DNA of 13,397 bases from contig JAGCSE010000153.1 in NCBI GenBank assembly GCA_017964325.1, positions 1 through 13,397 of the forward strand. Direction: 5' to 3'. Position 1 is the first letter of the stretch; every line of letters begins with the position of its first letter. The position numbers and the translations under genes were made by a program. This DNA is from Victivallales bacterium (GTDB taxonomy: Bacteria; Verrucomicrobiota; Lentisphaeria; Oligosphaerales; Oligosphaeraceae). This document shows, one piece after another, positions 1 through 7,087 of the stretch. The notes below the pieces were generated by a model. It saw nothing but the letters and a program-made list of their open reading frames with translations. It was not told the origin of the DNA and did no database searches.

Positions 1-2
1 CT

Positions 3-554
<552 letters not shown>

Positions 555-577
555 GCCAGACCGATTCTAATTGAAAC

Positions 578-614
578 AAAAACCTCCGAAGGCCTCGCAC
601 CTTTGGAGGTTTTT
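578..614 (+). terminator. Intrinsic terminator of gapA
   Basis: A 12-bp stem (581-592 with 600-611, one G-T wobble) closes a 7-nt loop. The stem has a CCTCC/GGAGG core and is followed by a T run at 610-614; three flanking A-T pairs can extend it. It begins about 25 nt after the gapA stop, where a rho-independent terminator is expected. Confidence 0.85.
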
Positions 615-624
615 GTCGTAAACG

Positions 625-658
625 GCTGGAGTCTCTATAGGCTCCAGCATTGTTTTTT
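625..658 (+). terminator. Second hairpin with T run, probable back-up terminator
   Basis: GCTGGAGTC at 625-633 pairs with GGCTCCAGC at 640-648 (9 bp, one wobble) around a 6-nt loop. An A-T step and a six-T run (653-658) follow. It lies just after the first terminator in the same orientation, so it could catch read-through from gapA. Confidence 0.6.
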
Positions 659-700
659 CTTGAAATTTTTCTTTTTTATTATTGTTTTAGTTTCAAGAAA
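656..700. repeat. Perfect 10-bp inverted repeat TTTCTTGAAA / TTTCAAGAAA
   Basis: The arms at 656-665 and 691-700 are exact reverse complements around a 25-nt AT-rich spacer. Each arm is itself almost palindromic. It sits between the gapA terminators and the hairpin at 706-743. It could be a weak stem or a protein-binding site; the sequence alone does not say which. Confidence 0.45.
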
Positions 701-705
701 CAATC

Positions 706-743
706 CAAAAAGCGCACCACTGAAAACAGAGATGCGCTTTTTG
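706..743. terminator. Bidirectional hairpin between convergent gapA and the ketosynthase gene
   Basis: CAAAAAGCGCA at 706-716 pairs perfectly with TGCGCTTTTTG at 733-743 around a 16-nt loop. The A/T tracts on both flanks let it work on either strand. On the minus strand it lies about 40 nt after the stop of the ketosynthase gene, which makes it that gene's likely terminator. Confidence 0.65.
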
Positions 744-784
744 TTCATTGATTTTTTGTGTTCTTCGTGATTGCTTGCTTTGGC

Positions 785-2692
785 TTACATCCCCAACAGC
801 AGATTGCCCAATGCGGCGACCATGCCGACTTGCGGCATGGCGGCTGGCAATTTGCGCAAATCCGTCAAGCGGATTGTCATCACATCATCGTCTGATGGCG
901 TAGCTGACAGTTTCATCGCAATGGCGCCGTTAAGAACCTGCCGTCCGTCGGGAAGGGCCGCCATACAAGCGGCCTCGTAGGCACCAACCAATATCTCTTC
1001 TGCTGTTCCATCAGCCAGACGGGCCGCCGCGAACTCTAGCAGTTCACGAGCGTCTTGATTTCCGAACAACACCGTATGCGGTCCGCCGTAGCCAAATTCG
1101 ATGGCCGCTAGATTGCCCGCCGTGTTTGAATAGCCATGCGGGAAAATCAACGGACTTGCCAGACGCGGCCCTTTTTGGACGAGCTGTTCGAAGAATTTGA
1201 AAGCAGAAGTCGTTGCGCCATAACGTGTTGCTGTGCAGATACCCTTCCGTTCAGAAAGACCGTTTGTAGCATTGTCTCCAACGGCCATCGCCATGGCCGC
1301 CAGTTGATAGCCGCCGCCTGGATCCAAATAGCCTTTCACCGATTTCACAAAAGGCTTTGGCGAGAAGGTCGCCAGCATTTCATTTATACCATCGCTCCAT
1401 TCCAACCATTCTGGATGGCTCAGCAGTTCGGATCCCTTGCCGATATTCGCGGGCAGAACCCATGCCAGCGACCGCATATACAGACAATCCAATATATTGG
1501 AGTTCTTAGACTTACCACTGCCATGCCTTGTCAAGACCAATGACGAATTGTTGCCGCCGATGCCCGCCGAATTCGTGATGGCGGCATCAAACGACTTAAC
1601 ACGCGCCTTGCCTGGAATGCAGTCGATCGGCTCGCAGGCCGGATCGTTTTCATCATGGTTGATGGTGGGGGGAATGATACCTTCCCGCATGGCCTGAACG
1701 GTTACGATGGCTTCTGCAAGCCCCGCTGCGCCAAGCAGATGGCCCAGTTGCGACTTGTGAGCTGCCACAGAAATCTGCGGCAACCGTTCGCCGAACATTT
1801 TGCGGAGGGCTCCCGCTTCGGTCTCGTCATTGGCATGGGTGCTGGTTGCATGGGCACAGACATGTGTTAAATCCGCTGTCGTCAAGCCCGCGTTGGCAAG
1901 TGCATCTTCCATAACACGTTGGGAGCCGGCAGCATCCTTCGGCGGGGCTGTCATGTGGAAGGCGTTGTTGTTTGTCGCCGATCCAGAAACCCATGCGAGA
2001 GCCGTCGTAGCGGCATCAGGCCGTTCCAAAACCATTGCGGCGGCACCTTCGCTGAAAATCGTGCCAGAGCGCTTCGGGTCGAAAGGCCGCATGACATCGG
2101 TCGTAATTGTACGGAGATTGGAAAGCCCGCACCATGTGTATTCTGTAAGTGAGTCGTAAGCAAGGACTAGCATCCTATCTGCACGGCCTTCGCGGATGAC
2201 ATCCGCAGCAAGGCTTGCGGCTGCGGCTCCCGATGCACACGACATGGAAATCTGCAGACGCGGTCCTTTGCATCCGAACGCTTCGGCAATTTGAGCGATG
2301 ACTCCATCGTATGGCGCATAGCTTGCTTCGTCCAATGCCTGCGTGTCCAGCCGTTCGCGCCATGCCCATTCCAGTGTCTCCATAGGGCCGAAATTCGTTG
2401 CCAGCAGGATACCCTGCCGTTCTGGCGGCACGACCGCCGTGGACTGCGCCATGGCCTCAGAACCCGCACGTTTCATCATGGCGGTTGAGAGGTCATCGTC
2501 GGGATAGGTTTCCCGCAGGTCGTTTTCAAGCTCTTCTGGGAGCTGTCCTGCGTTCTTCTGGGCGAATGGTTCCGCTTCGAAGCGTGTGATTGGACGGAAG
2601 CCGCACTCACCTGCGCACATCCGCTTGAATACGTCCGCCACACCGCCGCCAAGGCTGCACACCAATCCCATGCCTGTGATTTTCATTTCCAT
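785..2692 (-). CDS. Beta-ketoacyl-ACP synthase (FabF-like) fused to a second, Cys-less half-synthase domain
   Basis: The N-terminal domain (about residues 3-390 of 635) is a thiolase-fold ketosynthase for decarboxylative Claisen condensation of acyl-ACP with malonyl-ACP. Its triad is complete: Cys152 in SMSCASGAA, His281 in AHATST and His318 in KSQLGH; the GIGGNNSS loop near the end of the domain is also present. After a short polar linker (about 391-404), residues 405-635 look like the first half of another ketosynthase. They contain a SPLIFPHGYSNTAGN stretch followed by GYGGPHTVLFGNQ (about 536-545), where an active synthase would have its nucleophilic Cys. This resembles chain-length-factor or KS-beta partners of type II polyketide and aryl-polyene systems, normally encoded separately. 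The ATG at 2692 is chosen because MKITGMG is the usual family start; an in-frame ATG at 2758 would add 22 residues unlike the family. No ACP or other fatty-acid gene is nearby, so the product is unknown. The synthase call is firm; the partner-domain call is inference. Confidence 0.88.
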   Translation of the reverse strand: MEMKITGMGLVCSLGGGVADVFKRMCAGECGFRPITRFEAEPFAQKNAGQLPEELENDLRETYPDDDLSTAMMKRAGSEAMAQSTAVVPPERQGILLATNFGPMETLEWAWRERLDTQALDEASYAPYDGVIAQIAEAFGCKGPRLQISMSCASGAAAASLAADVIREGRADRMLVLAYDSLTEYTWCGLSNLRTITTDVMRPFDPKRSGTIFSEGAAAMVLERPDAATTALAWVSGSATNNNAFHMTAPPKDAAGSQRVMEDALANAGLTTADLTHVCAHATSTHANDETEAGALRKMFGERLPQISVAAHKSQLGHLLGAAGLAEAIVTVQAMREGIIPPTINHDENDPACEPIDCIPGKARVKSFDAAITNSAGIGGNNSSLVLTRHGSGKSKNSNILDCLYMRSLAWVLPANIGKGSELLSHPEWLEWSDGINEMLATFSPKPFVKSVKGYLDPGGGYQLAAMAMAVGDNATNGLSERKGICTATRYGATTSAFKFFEQLVQKGPRLASPLIFPHGYSNTAGNLAAIEFGYGGPHTVLFGNQDARELLEFAAARLADGTAEEILVGAYEAACMAALPDGRQVLNGAIAMKLSATPSDDDVMTIRLTDLRKLPAAMPQVGMVAALGNLLLGM

Positions 2693-2929
2693 AATATTGC
2701 CTGATGAACCTGTCAAAACTGCTGAAATCAATCTTTCATTTATGAATAAAAGAACCATTTTTACAACGATTCACAAAAGTTTTTATTGGATGACTTGCTT
2801 CTTAATGCTTTCAGTGTAAATTTCAAATGAAAAAATGTCGCAACCAATTGGGCCAGCTTATTCACAACTGACAAAATTTGTGTGCAAGTTTTGTACATAC
2901 AATCATTTCAATCAACCATTCCAATATCC
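2693..2929. promoter_or_regulatory. AT-rich divergent intergenic region, presumed back-to-back promoters
   Basis: This gap separates two genes transcribed away from each other, so both promoters should lie here. On the minus strand TTGAAA (2826-2821) and TAAGAA (2804-2799) are 16 nt apart, a weak match. On the plus strand a good -10-like TACAAT lies at 2898-2903, 26 nt before the phosphoesterase ATG, but no convincing -35 precedes it. No operator or riboswitch-like structure was recognised. Confidence 0.3.
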
Positions 2930-4051
2930 ATGAAAATTCGACGATTTCTTTACCACATCCTTTTCTTCTCCATCCTGTTTCTTTTAAAAACGACAAAATG
3001 CCTTGCGCAGGCGCAACTTACAAGCGGAGGAGGCGTACAGGACCTCGTCCGCGTCGCAAAAAAATTCGAAATTGCCCCCATGAAGCAGCCGTCCTGGGCG
3101 AAAAAAACGGGCAAGCCGCTCTTTAAAGTCGCGTGGGTCAGTGATATGCATCTGCGGGATGAAGCGAGCGTCAAAGCCGTGAAAACTGCTTTCAATTTGA
3201 TCCGTGACGACTTGAAAGCAGACTTGACTCTCATTACAGGCGACAACTGCGACTATGACAAAGGTCTTTCCGAAGATGAGGCAAAATATCCCATCGGCAT
3301 TCGTAGGCACCTCTGGCTCAAGCATTTCCTTGAGAAGGAACTTTCAAGCCTTTATGCCATCATCCCTGGTGACAACTGGCCGTGGGATTTTGAAAAAGTT
3401 TTCGGAACCCAAAAATACAGTTTTGATTTCGGTGGATTCCATTTCCTCCTGGTCTCCACGGATGCCGTCGCGCCACAACGCGATACGACATCTGTCTTCT
3501 TCGACGACACAAAGGAATGGATCAAGAAGGATCTCGCGCAGAACGCAAAAAAACCGACATTGTTTGTTTTGCACGAAACGCTTGTCCCGCCGTGTTTTCC
3601 GGATGCCGAATGGGGGGCTGCCACTTTAAGCGCCAACCCCAATGCGCTAGCTGCGCTCTGTGGTCATCTTCATCTGGATTTGGAATTTCCGCAGGACACA
3701 TGGACGCAATTCTGTGCGCCGTCCATCGGCCGCAGCCACCGCCCCGCCTTCAAGCTGCTCAATTTCTATCAAGACCAAATTATCCTTGAAAGCTATGAGT
3801 TTCAAGGGGATGCGGGAAAAATCATCAAAGCGGACAAATGGCAGCGAATTGTCATTCCAAAAAAGTACCAAGCCACCGTCAAGGCACATTTCAAGTCAGG
3901 CAAGCGGCTGGCGTTTGAAAATGTCCGACAAATGCCCGCCCGCCCGAAAGTCTCTGACAAGTCATTAATAAATCGTGCACAAGAAGTCGAAACGGCGTTG
4001 TCGCAATTCATTGTGAAATTCGGCTTGTCCAAAATCGGACTCACGCCGTGA
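2930..4051 (+). CDS. Exported calcineurin-like metallophosphoesterase with altered GNHD motif
   Basis: The protein (373 aa from the ATG at 2930) starts with KIRR, a hydrophobic stretch and CLAQAQ, a signal peptide probably cut after AQA; the Cys in that region is not in a clear lipobox. Calcineurin-type metal motifs follow in order: D-M-H (Asp72, His74) in WVSDMH, G-D-N in LITGDNCD (104-106), a third motif reading PGDNWPW (147-150) where the family has GNH[DE], His215 in FVLHETL, and GHLH at 245-248. The family hydrolyses phosphomonoesters or diesters at a two-metal site. The GNH-to-GDN change affects a metal ligand and the histidine that assists the leaving group, so activity may be altered or lost. 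The ATG at 2882 would place 16 residues before the signal peptide and was not used. No clear Shine-Dalgarno is seen. The gene stands alone between a divergent and a convergent neighbour. Substrate unknown. Confidence 0.85.
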   Translation: MKIRRFLYHILFFSILFLLKTTKCLAQAQLTSGGGVQDLVRVAKKFEIAPMKQPSWAKKTGKPLFKVAWVSDMHLRDEASVKAVKTAFNLIRDDLKADLTLITGDNCDYDKGLSEDEAKYPIGIRRHLWLKHFLEKELSSLYAIIPGDNWPWDFEKVFGTQKYSFDFGGFHFLLVSTDAVAPQRDTTSVFFDDTKEWIKKDLAQNAKKPTLFVLHETLVPPCFPDAEWGAATLSANPNALAALCGHLHLDLEFPQDTWTQFCAPSIGRSHRPAFKLLNFYQDQIILESYEFQGDAGKIIKADKWQRIVIPKKYQATVKAHFKSGKRLAFENVRQMPARPKVSDKSLINRAQEVETALSQFIVKFGLSKIGLTP

Positions 4052-4057
4052 TTTTTT
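4021..4057 (+). terminator. Possible intrinsic terminator overlapping the phosphoesterase stop codon
   Basis: CGGC (4021-4024) can pair with GCCG (4045-4048), and GTCC (4027-4030) with GGAC (4037-4040), giving a bulged stem just before six T residues (4052-4057). The stop codon lies between stem and T tract. The stem is short and interrupted, so the call is tentative. Confidence 0.35.
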
Positions 4058-4158
4058 GAGACATGAGACGAACGAGACGACAAGACAAAAAGATAGGTTT
4101 TGGGGCTGTTTTTTTGGAATCGGCTCGCGACTTATTGTCTTATGTCTTTTGTTCACGT

Positions 4159-4193
4159 CACATCGCGCAATGGTATCGTCATTACGCGATGTG
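4159..4193. repeat. 14-bp inverted repeat (hairpin) between convergent genes
   Basis: CACATCGCGCAATG (4159-4172) pairs with CATTACGCGATGTG (4180-4193), 13 of 14 positions, around a 7-nt loop. It sits between the 3' ends of two convergent genes, about 16 nt past the stop of the minus-strand glycosidase-like gene. Neither side has a T tract, so it is not a textbook terminator. It could block converging transcription, protect 3' ends, or be a REP-like element. Confidence 0.6.
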
Positions 4194-4209
4194 GGCTATT
4201 TCCATTAAA

Positions 4210-6168
4210 TCATTTCAGGACAATCATCTTCACTTCGTAGCCGTCGAACTGTATTGACAGCGTCTTGCCGTTTGTCAATATCGGTTGAGCTTTCGGTGTC
4301 TTTGTATTCAGTTCCATAAGCGAACATACGGCCGCTTTGAATTCTTTGTCCATGATGATTTCCGCATCCACTTTAATCTTAGTGCTGTTCACGGCCAGAA
4401 GATATGTGCTGCCGCGATAATTCCAGACACGGATGTCAATGCCGTCGCCTTTCACAACTTGCGCTGTCGGTGCGGGTTCGGCGGACAGGATGATGGGAAT
4501 CCACGGCTTGATTTCCGCCGCCACGCGACTGACGCGGCCGAAGCTTTCCTCAAACGGAATCTTCACCATCGGCTTGCGCAAGTCAAAGAACGAGTAGTAG
4601 ATAAGACCGTTTGCGCCGTTGACGATAGCCTGCCATGACATCGTGCGGATTTCGTCTTCCGTTGGTGGTTGTGCCTTCTTGCGCTCTTCTTCTGTCTTTC
4701 GGTAACAGGCCCAGTCGAACGCCTGTGGAACCTGCCAGAAGGCGCGGTGGCCGTAGGTTTGTTCACGCACGGTGCGGGCCTGTTCCGCCGCCTTGCCGGG
4801 ATCGCCAGGAATCGGATACGGATCCGTTCCGATGACGTCGAAGCTGTCCATGTAGTCGCGAACTTCCCTGTATTGGTAGAGGACGACCCACGTAGGATGG
4901 TCGGCATCAAGCTCTTCCATCAATTTTTGGCGTCCTGCAAGGCGTTTGATCATGCTGGAAGGCAGTTCGTCGTTGATGTACCATGCCAGCAGGGCAGGGT
5001 GGTTTTTGAACTTGTCAACTTTCTGTTTGACAAATTCAGCTTCACCTTCTTCCGATGTGATTGATTTCGGACACCATGTGGTGCCATAATAGACATCTTT
5101 GATGGAATAGATGATTTTAAGGCCGAGTTCATTGATTTTATCCATCATTGCGACATCGTTGGGAGAGGTATATGGCATCAGTGTGTTGAACGGCGATTTC
5201 GCGTAGAATTCCAAATCCGCCTCGTTTACGCCACTCCAATACATGCCCAGCGGGAAGAATGGCTTGCCATCAACAATCAACCGTCTGTGTTCATCAATGT
5301 AATTCCGCCTTTTCGGCAGTTTCGCGACTTTTTCAAACCAACGTTCGCTCGAACCTTTATGCGTTCCGTCCACCAATGAGAAATCAGCCACCACGCGATA
5401 TTTGCCGAGCTTCAATTTGGCGGAGTCGATGGAGGTGGCACCGTACGTTTCGGCGATTTCCTTTGGAGCGAGTTTGGCGACGAGATTGCCGTCGGCGTCG
5501 TAGATGTCGAAACTGCCTCGCACGTCGGCAGGTGTCTTTTTCCATGAAGTGATGTTCAGGCCGACGCGAAATTCAATCATGCCTTCCGCCACGAGCCCAC
5601 GGTACAGGTTGTCTGTCACAAAGCGCACAAGTGGCGGATTGTAGCGATGGCAAGTCACATCGTCAAACCAAGCCTTGCCCGTCATGCCTTTGCGGACATA
5701 GACGACGATGCTCGTCCGTGTGGCACTTGTAGGAATTTGCCACCGTGACTTGATAAGCGTCCAATCCTTTGTCCCTTTGATTCCCTGTGGATATCCGCCG
5801 CCCAGATATCCGCCTTGCTCGTTTTTCTCACCAGAACTTTCGATGCAGATTGTCGCGCCATTGTCATCGCCTTTGATGTTTTCCGTCTTCACCCAGCAGG
5901 AGAACTCGTACATCGCGCCTGGCTCGCAGTCAACAGGAATGGAGCACAATTGGTAATTCTTCGGGTCATCGTTCATGAAGCTCATGCACTTGCCGCCGTT
6001 GCGGCCGCCATCGACGACTTTGTAAACAGGCTGTTTACCACCCCAGTATTTTGCGTTGCCGTTTTCATCCGTTTCTTCGAAGCCTGCGTTCTTCACAAGA
6101 TTCGGGCCGACAATCTGGCCGAATGCCGCCAACGCCATCAGACTCAGGCATGTCACCATCTTTTTCAT
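4210..6168 (-). CDS. Exported CBM-like plus TIM-barrel glycoside hydrolase-like protein
   Basis: The 652-aa protein starts with a signal peptide (MKKMVTCLSLMALAAFGQ), so it acts outside the cytoplasm. Residues about 22-178 form a jelly-roll carbohydrate-binding-like domain (NLVKNAGFEETDENG opening, WFDDV near the end, typical of CBM4/9-type modules). A beta-sandwich-like region (about 185-285) follows, then a clan-A-type (beta/alpha)8 barrel from about 295 (RRLIVDGKPFFPLGMYW) to about 560, and a C-terminal beta domain. WYINDE (Glu401) matches the clan A acid/base position. Where the nucleophile Glu would be expected the protein reads FWQVPQAFDW and LIYYSFFD, so the second carboxylate is not evident. 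AAGGAG (6182-6177) lies 8 nt before the ATG, which supports the start. The gene lies downstream of the deacetylase on the same strand but has its own promoter candidate. Substrate cannot be named; a glycan-binding, possibly non-classical glycosidase is the best reading. Confidence 0.82.
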   Translation of the reverse strand: MKKMVTCLSLMALAAFGQIVGPNLVKNAGFEETDENGNAKYWGGKQPVYKVVDGGRNGGKCMSFMNDDPKNYQLCSIPVDCEPGAMYEFSCWVKTENIKGDDNGATICIESSGEKNEQGGYLGGGYPQGIKGTKDWTLIKSRWQIPTSATRTSIVVYVRKGMTGKAWFDDVTCHRYNPPLVRFVTDNLYRGLVAEGMIEFRVGLNITSWKKTPADVRGSFDIYDADGNLVAKLAPKEIAETYGATSIDSAKLKLGKYRVVADFSLVDGTHKGSSERWFEKVAKLPKRRNYIDEHRRLIVDGKPFFPLGMYWSGVNEADLEFYAKSPFNTLMPYTSPNDVAMMDKINELGLKIIYSIKDVYYGTTWCPKSITSEEGEAEFVKQKVDKFKNHPALLAWYINDELPSSMIKRLAGRQKLMEELDADHPTWVVLYQYREVRDYMDSFDVIGTDPYPIPGDPGKAAEQARTVREQTYGHRAFWQVPQAFDWACYRKTEEERKKAQPPTEDEIRTMSWQAIVNGANGLIYYSFFDLRKPMVKIPFEESFGRVSRVAAEIKPWIPIILSAEPAPTAQVVKGDGIDIRVWNYRGSTYLLAVNSTKIKVDAEIIMDKEFKAAVCSLMELNTKTPKAQPILTNGKTLSIQFDGYEVKMIVLK

Positions 6169-6192
6169 CTTTTATTCTCCTTGGCTTTTATT

Positions 6193-6222
6193 GTTATATT
6201 GTTTCTGTTTTTTTGATTTCAA
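6193..6222 (-). promoter_or_regulatory. Candidate sigma-70-type promoter for the glycosidase-like gene
   Basis: On the minus strand TTGAAA (6222-6217) is followed after 18 nt by TATAAC (6198-6193), and the gene's AAGGAG and ATG lie 11 and 25 nt further on. Only one base of the -10 box differs from consensus. It lies between the GC-rich repeats and the gene, suggesting transcription independent of the deacetylase. Confidence 0.45.
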
Positions 6223-6238
6223 ATGCCGATCCATTGGC

Positions 6239-6297
6239 GGCGCAGGCGGGACGCACGTGCTACATCCTTAGGCGCAGGCGGGACGCACGCGCCACAT
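6239..6297. repeat. Two tandem copies of a 27-bp GC-rich repeat, period 32 bp
   Basis: Copies at 6239-6265 and 6271-6297 match at 25 of 27 positions, with the first 19 (GGCGCAGGCGGGACGCACG) identical. The 5-nt spacer holds the deacetylase stop codon. The second copy can fold, with GGCGC (6271-6275) facing GCGCC (6289-6293). The GC-rich composition differs sharply from the AT-rich DNA on both sides, as for an inserted dispersed repeat. The unit occurs nowhere else in this window. Confidence 0.85.
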
Positions 6298-6945
6298 TTT
6301 CATGAATTCCGAATACGTCGGGCAGATACAGCCGATGTCCGCCAGCCGTTGCATCTGCTCAGTGAAATGCTCCACGGAGACGTTGCACCATGGATGCTCC
6401 ACGTCTGGAATGCCGTGGTACGTTAAAATGATGGTATTCCCTTCTTTCAACGCCGTCAAAGCTTCATTGAAGCGGTCGGGACAATCGTCGCAAAGTAGAT
6501 ACGACGGCATGTCGTATAGATTCAACGCCGCCAAATCCAGCGGACGGTTTCCGCCTGTCCGCGCAGCGATGTATCCCATTGATTTGACGGCTGTCGCCGC
6601 CGTTTCCGCATACGGGGCGCCAGGATACGCATAGACTTTCGGCGCAGGGACTTGCAACTCTTTGAAGAGATCTTCGATGTACGCCACCTGCGCCTTGTTC
6701 TCCTCCACGGAGAGGGACGCGGGATTCGCATGGTCCTTTGTGTGGTTTCCGAGTTCGAAGCCCAACTGGTGCAACGTTTTCAAATCTGCCATATCCATTC
6801 CCTGCTTCAATGCATGGATGCGCGAATCACGGAACCAGTCACACACGAAAAACGTTGCCTTGAAGCCGTGCTTCTGCAAAACAGGCACGGCGTTATCCAG
6901 TTGCGAACGAACGACATCGTCAAATGTTATCACTGCTGTCGGCAT
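6268..6945 (-). CDS. NodB-type polysaccharide deacetylase, apparently cytoplasmic, with repeat-derived C-terminus
   Basis: Carbohydrate esterase 4 family proteins remove N- or O-acetyl groups from sugars using one metal ion. From the ATG at 6945 (225 aa) the protein opens directly with the first motif, TFDD (Asp9, Asp10; the usual next Gly is Val here). HTKDH (His68, His72) supplies the metal histidines, YPGAPYAE is the third motif and LTYHGI (His177) the late histidine, so the catalytic set is essentially intact. There is no signal peptide or membrane segment, odd for an enzyme acting on wall polymers; an intracellular sugar or precursor substrate is possible. The 6945 start is preferred because AAGGA lies 7 nt before it and a perfect TATAAT (6978-6973) would start transcription downstream of the alternative ATG at 6972. 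The last nine residues, MWRVRPACA, are encoded entirely within the second GC-rich repeat, so the original C-terminus was probably replaced or extended. Confidence 0.85.
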   Translation of the reverse strand: MPTAVITFDDVVRSQLDNAVPVLQKHGFKATFFVCDWFRDSRIHALKQGMDMADLKTLHQLGFELGNHTKDHANPASLSVEENKAQVAYIEDLFKELQVPAPKVYAYPGAPYAETAATAVKSMGYIAARTGGNRPLDLAALNLYDMPSYLLCDDCPDRFNEALTALKEGNTIILTYHGIPDVEHPWCNVSVEHFTEQMQRLADIGCICPTYSEFMKMWRVRPACA

Positions 6946-6952
6946 GAAGGCA

Positions 6953-6957
6953 TCCTT
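6953..6957 (-). promoter_or_regulatory. Shine-Dalgarno AAGGA that decides the deacetylase start
   Basis: AAGGA on the minus strand lies 7 nt before the ATG at 6945. The alternative in-frame ATG at 6972 has only GGAAAG about 10 nt away, followed by an AT run. The same AAGGA(G) type precedes the genes at 6168, 8352 and 11976, which supports it as this genome's functional signal. Confidence 0.6.
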
Positions 6958-6972
6958 GTTTGAGTTTTTCAT

Positions 6973-6978
6973 ATTATA
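6973..6978 (-). promoter_or_regulatory. Perfect -10 box TATAAT upstream of the deacetylase
   Basis: TATAAT on the minus strand would place the transcript start near 6966, between the two possible start codons. The -35 position (7001-6996) reads CAATAT, a poor match, so an activator or a chance match is possible. Confidence 0.3.
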
Positions 6979-7018
6979 AAAACACTTTCCAATTTATATT
7001 GCTTCTGCCGACTTTCAA

Positions 7019-7046
7019 TTGATTTCACCATATATTCGGCTAAATT
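7019..7046 (+). promoter_or_regulatory. Candidate promoter of the DNA glycosylase gene
   Basis: TTGATT (7019-7024) and TAAATT (7041-7046) are 16 nt apart, about 40 nt before the ATG at 7088. Each box matches consensus at only four positions. The position in the divergent gap is right, but the call is weak. Confidence 0.25.
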
Positions 7047-7087
7047 TCGCTTGTACCGTCCAAAACTTTTTCCAGCCTATCCTATTT

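Noticed and set aside
556..784. A possible small RNA in the gapA/ketosynthase gap
   Set aside because: The structures are explained as terminators, and no promoter for an independent transcript was seen.
1136..2589. Several plus-strand open frames opposite the ketosynthase gene
   Set aside because: They overlap each other and the ketosynthase, lack domains and initiation signals, and are shadows of the minus-strand codon pattern.
2693..2758. N-terminal extension of the ketosynthase from the ATG at 2758
   Set aside because: The 22 added residues are not family-like, and MKITGMG at 2692/2686 is the normal synthase start. No Shine-Dalgarno supports the upstream codon.
2930..2965. Twin-arginine signal in the phosphoesterase (KIRR)
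   Set aside because: The two arginines lack the S/T-R-R-x-F-L-K context; the segment reads as an ordinary Sec signal peptide.
6239..6297. CRISPR-like repeat
   Set aside because: There are only two copies with a 5-nt spacer, one copy overlaps a coding end, and there are no cas genes.
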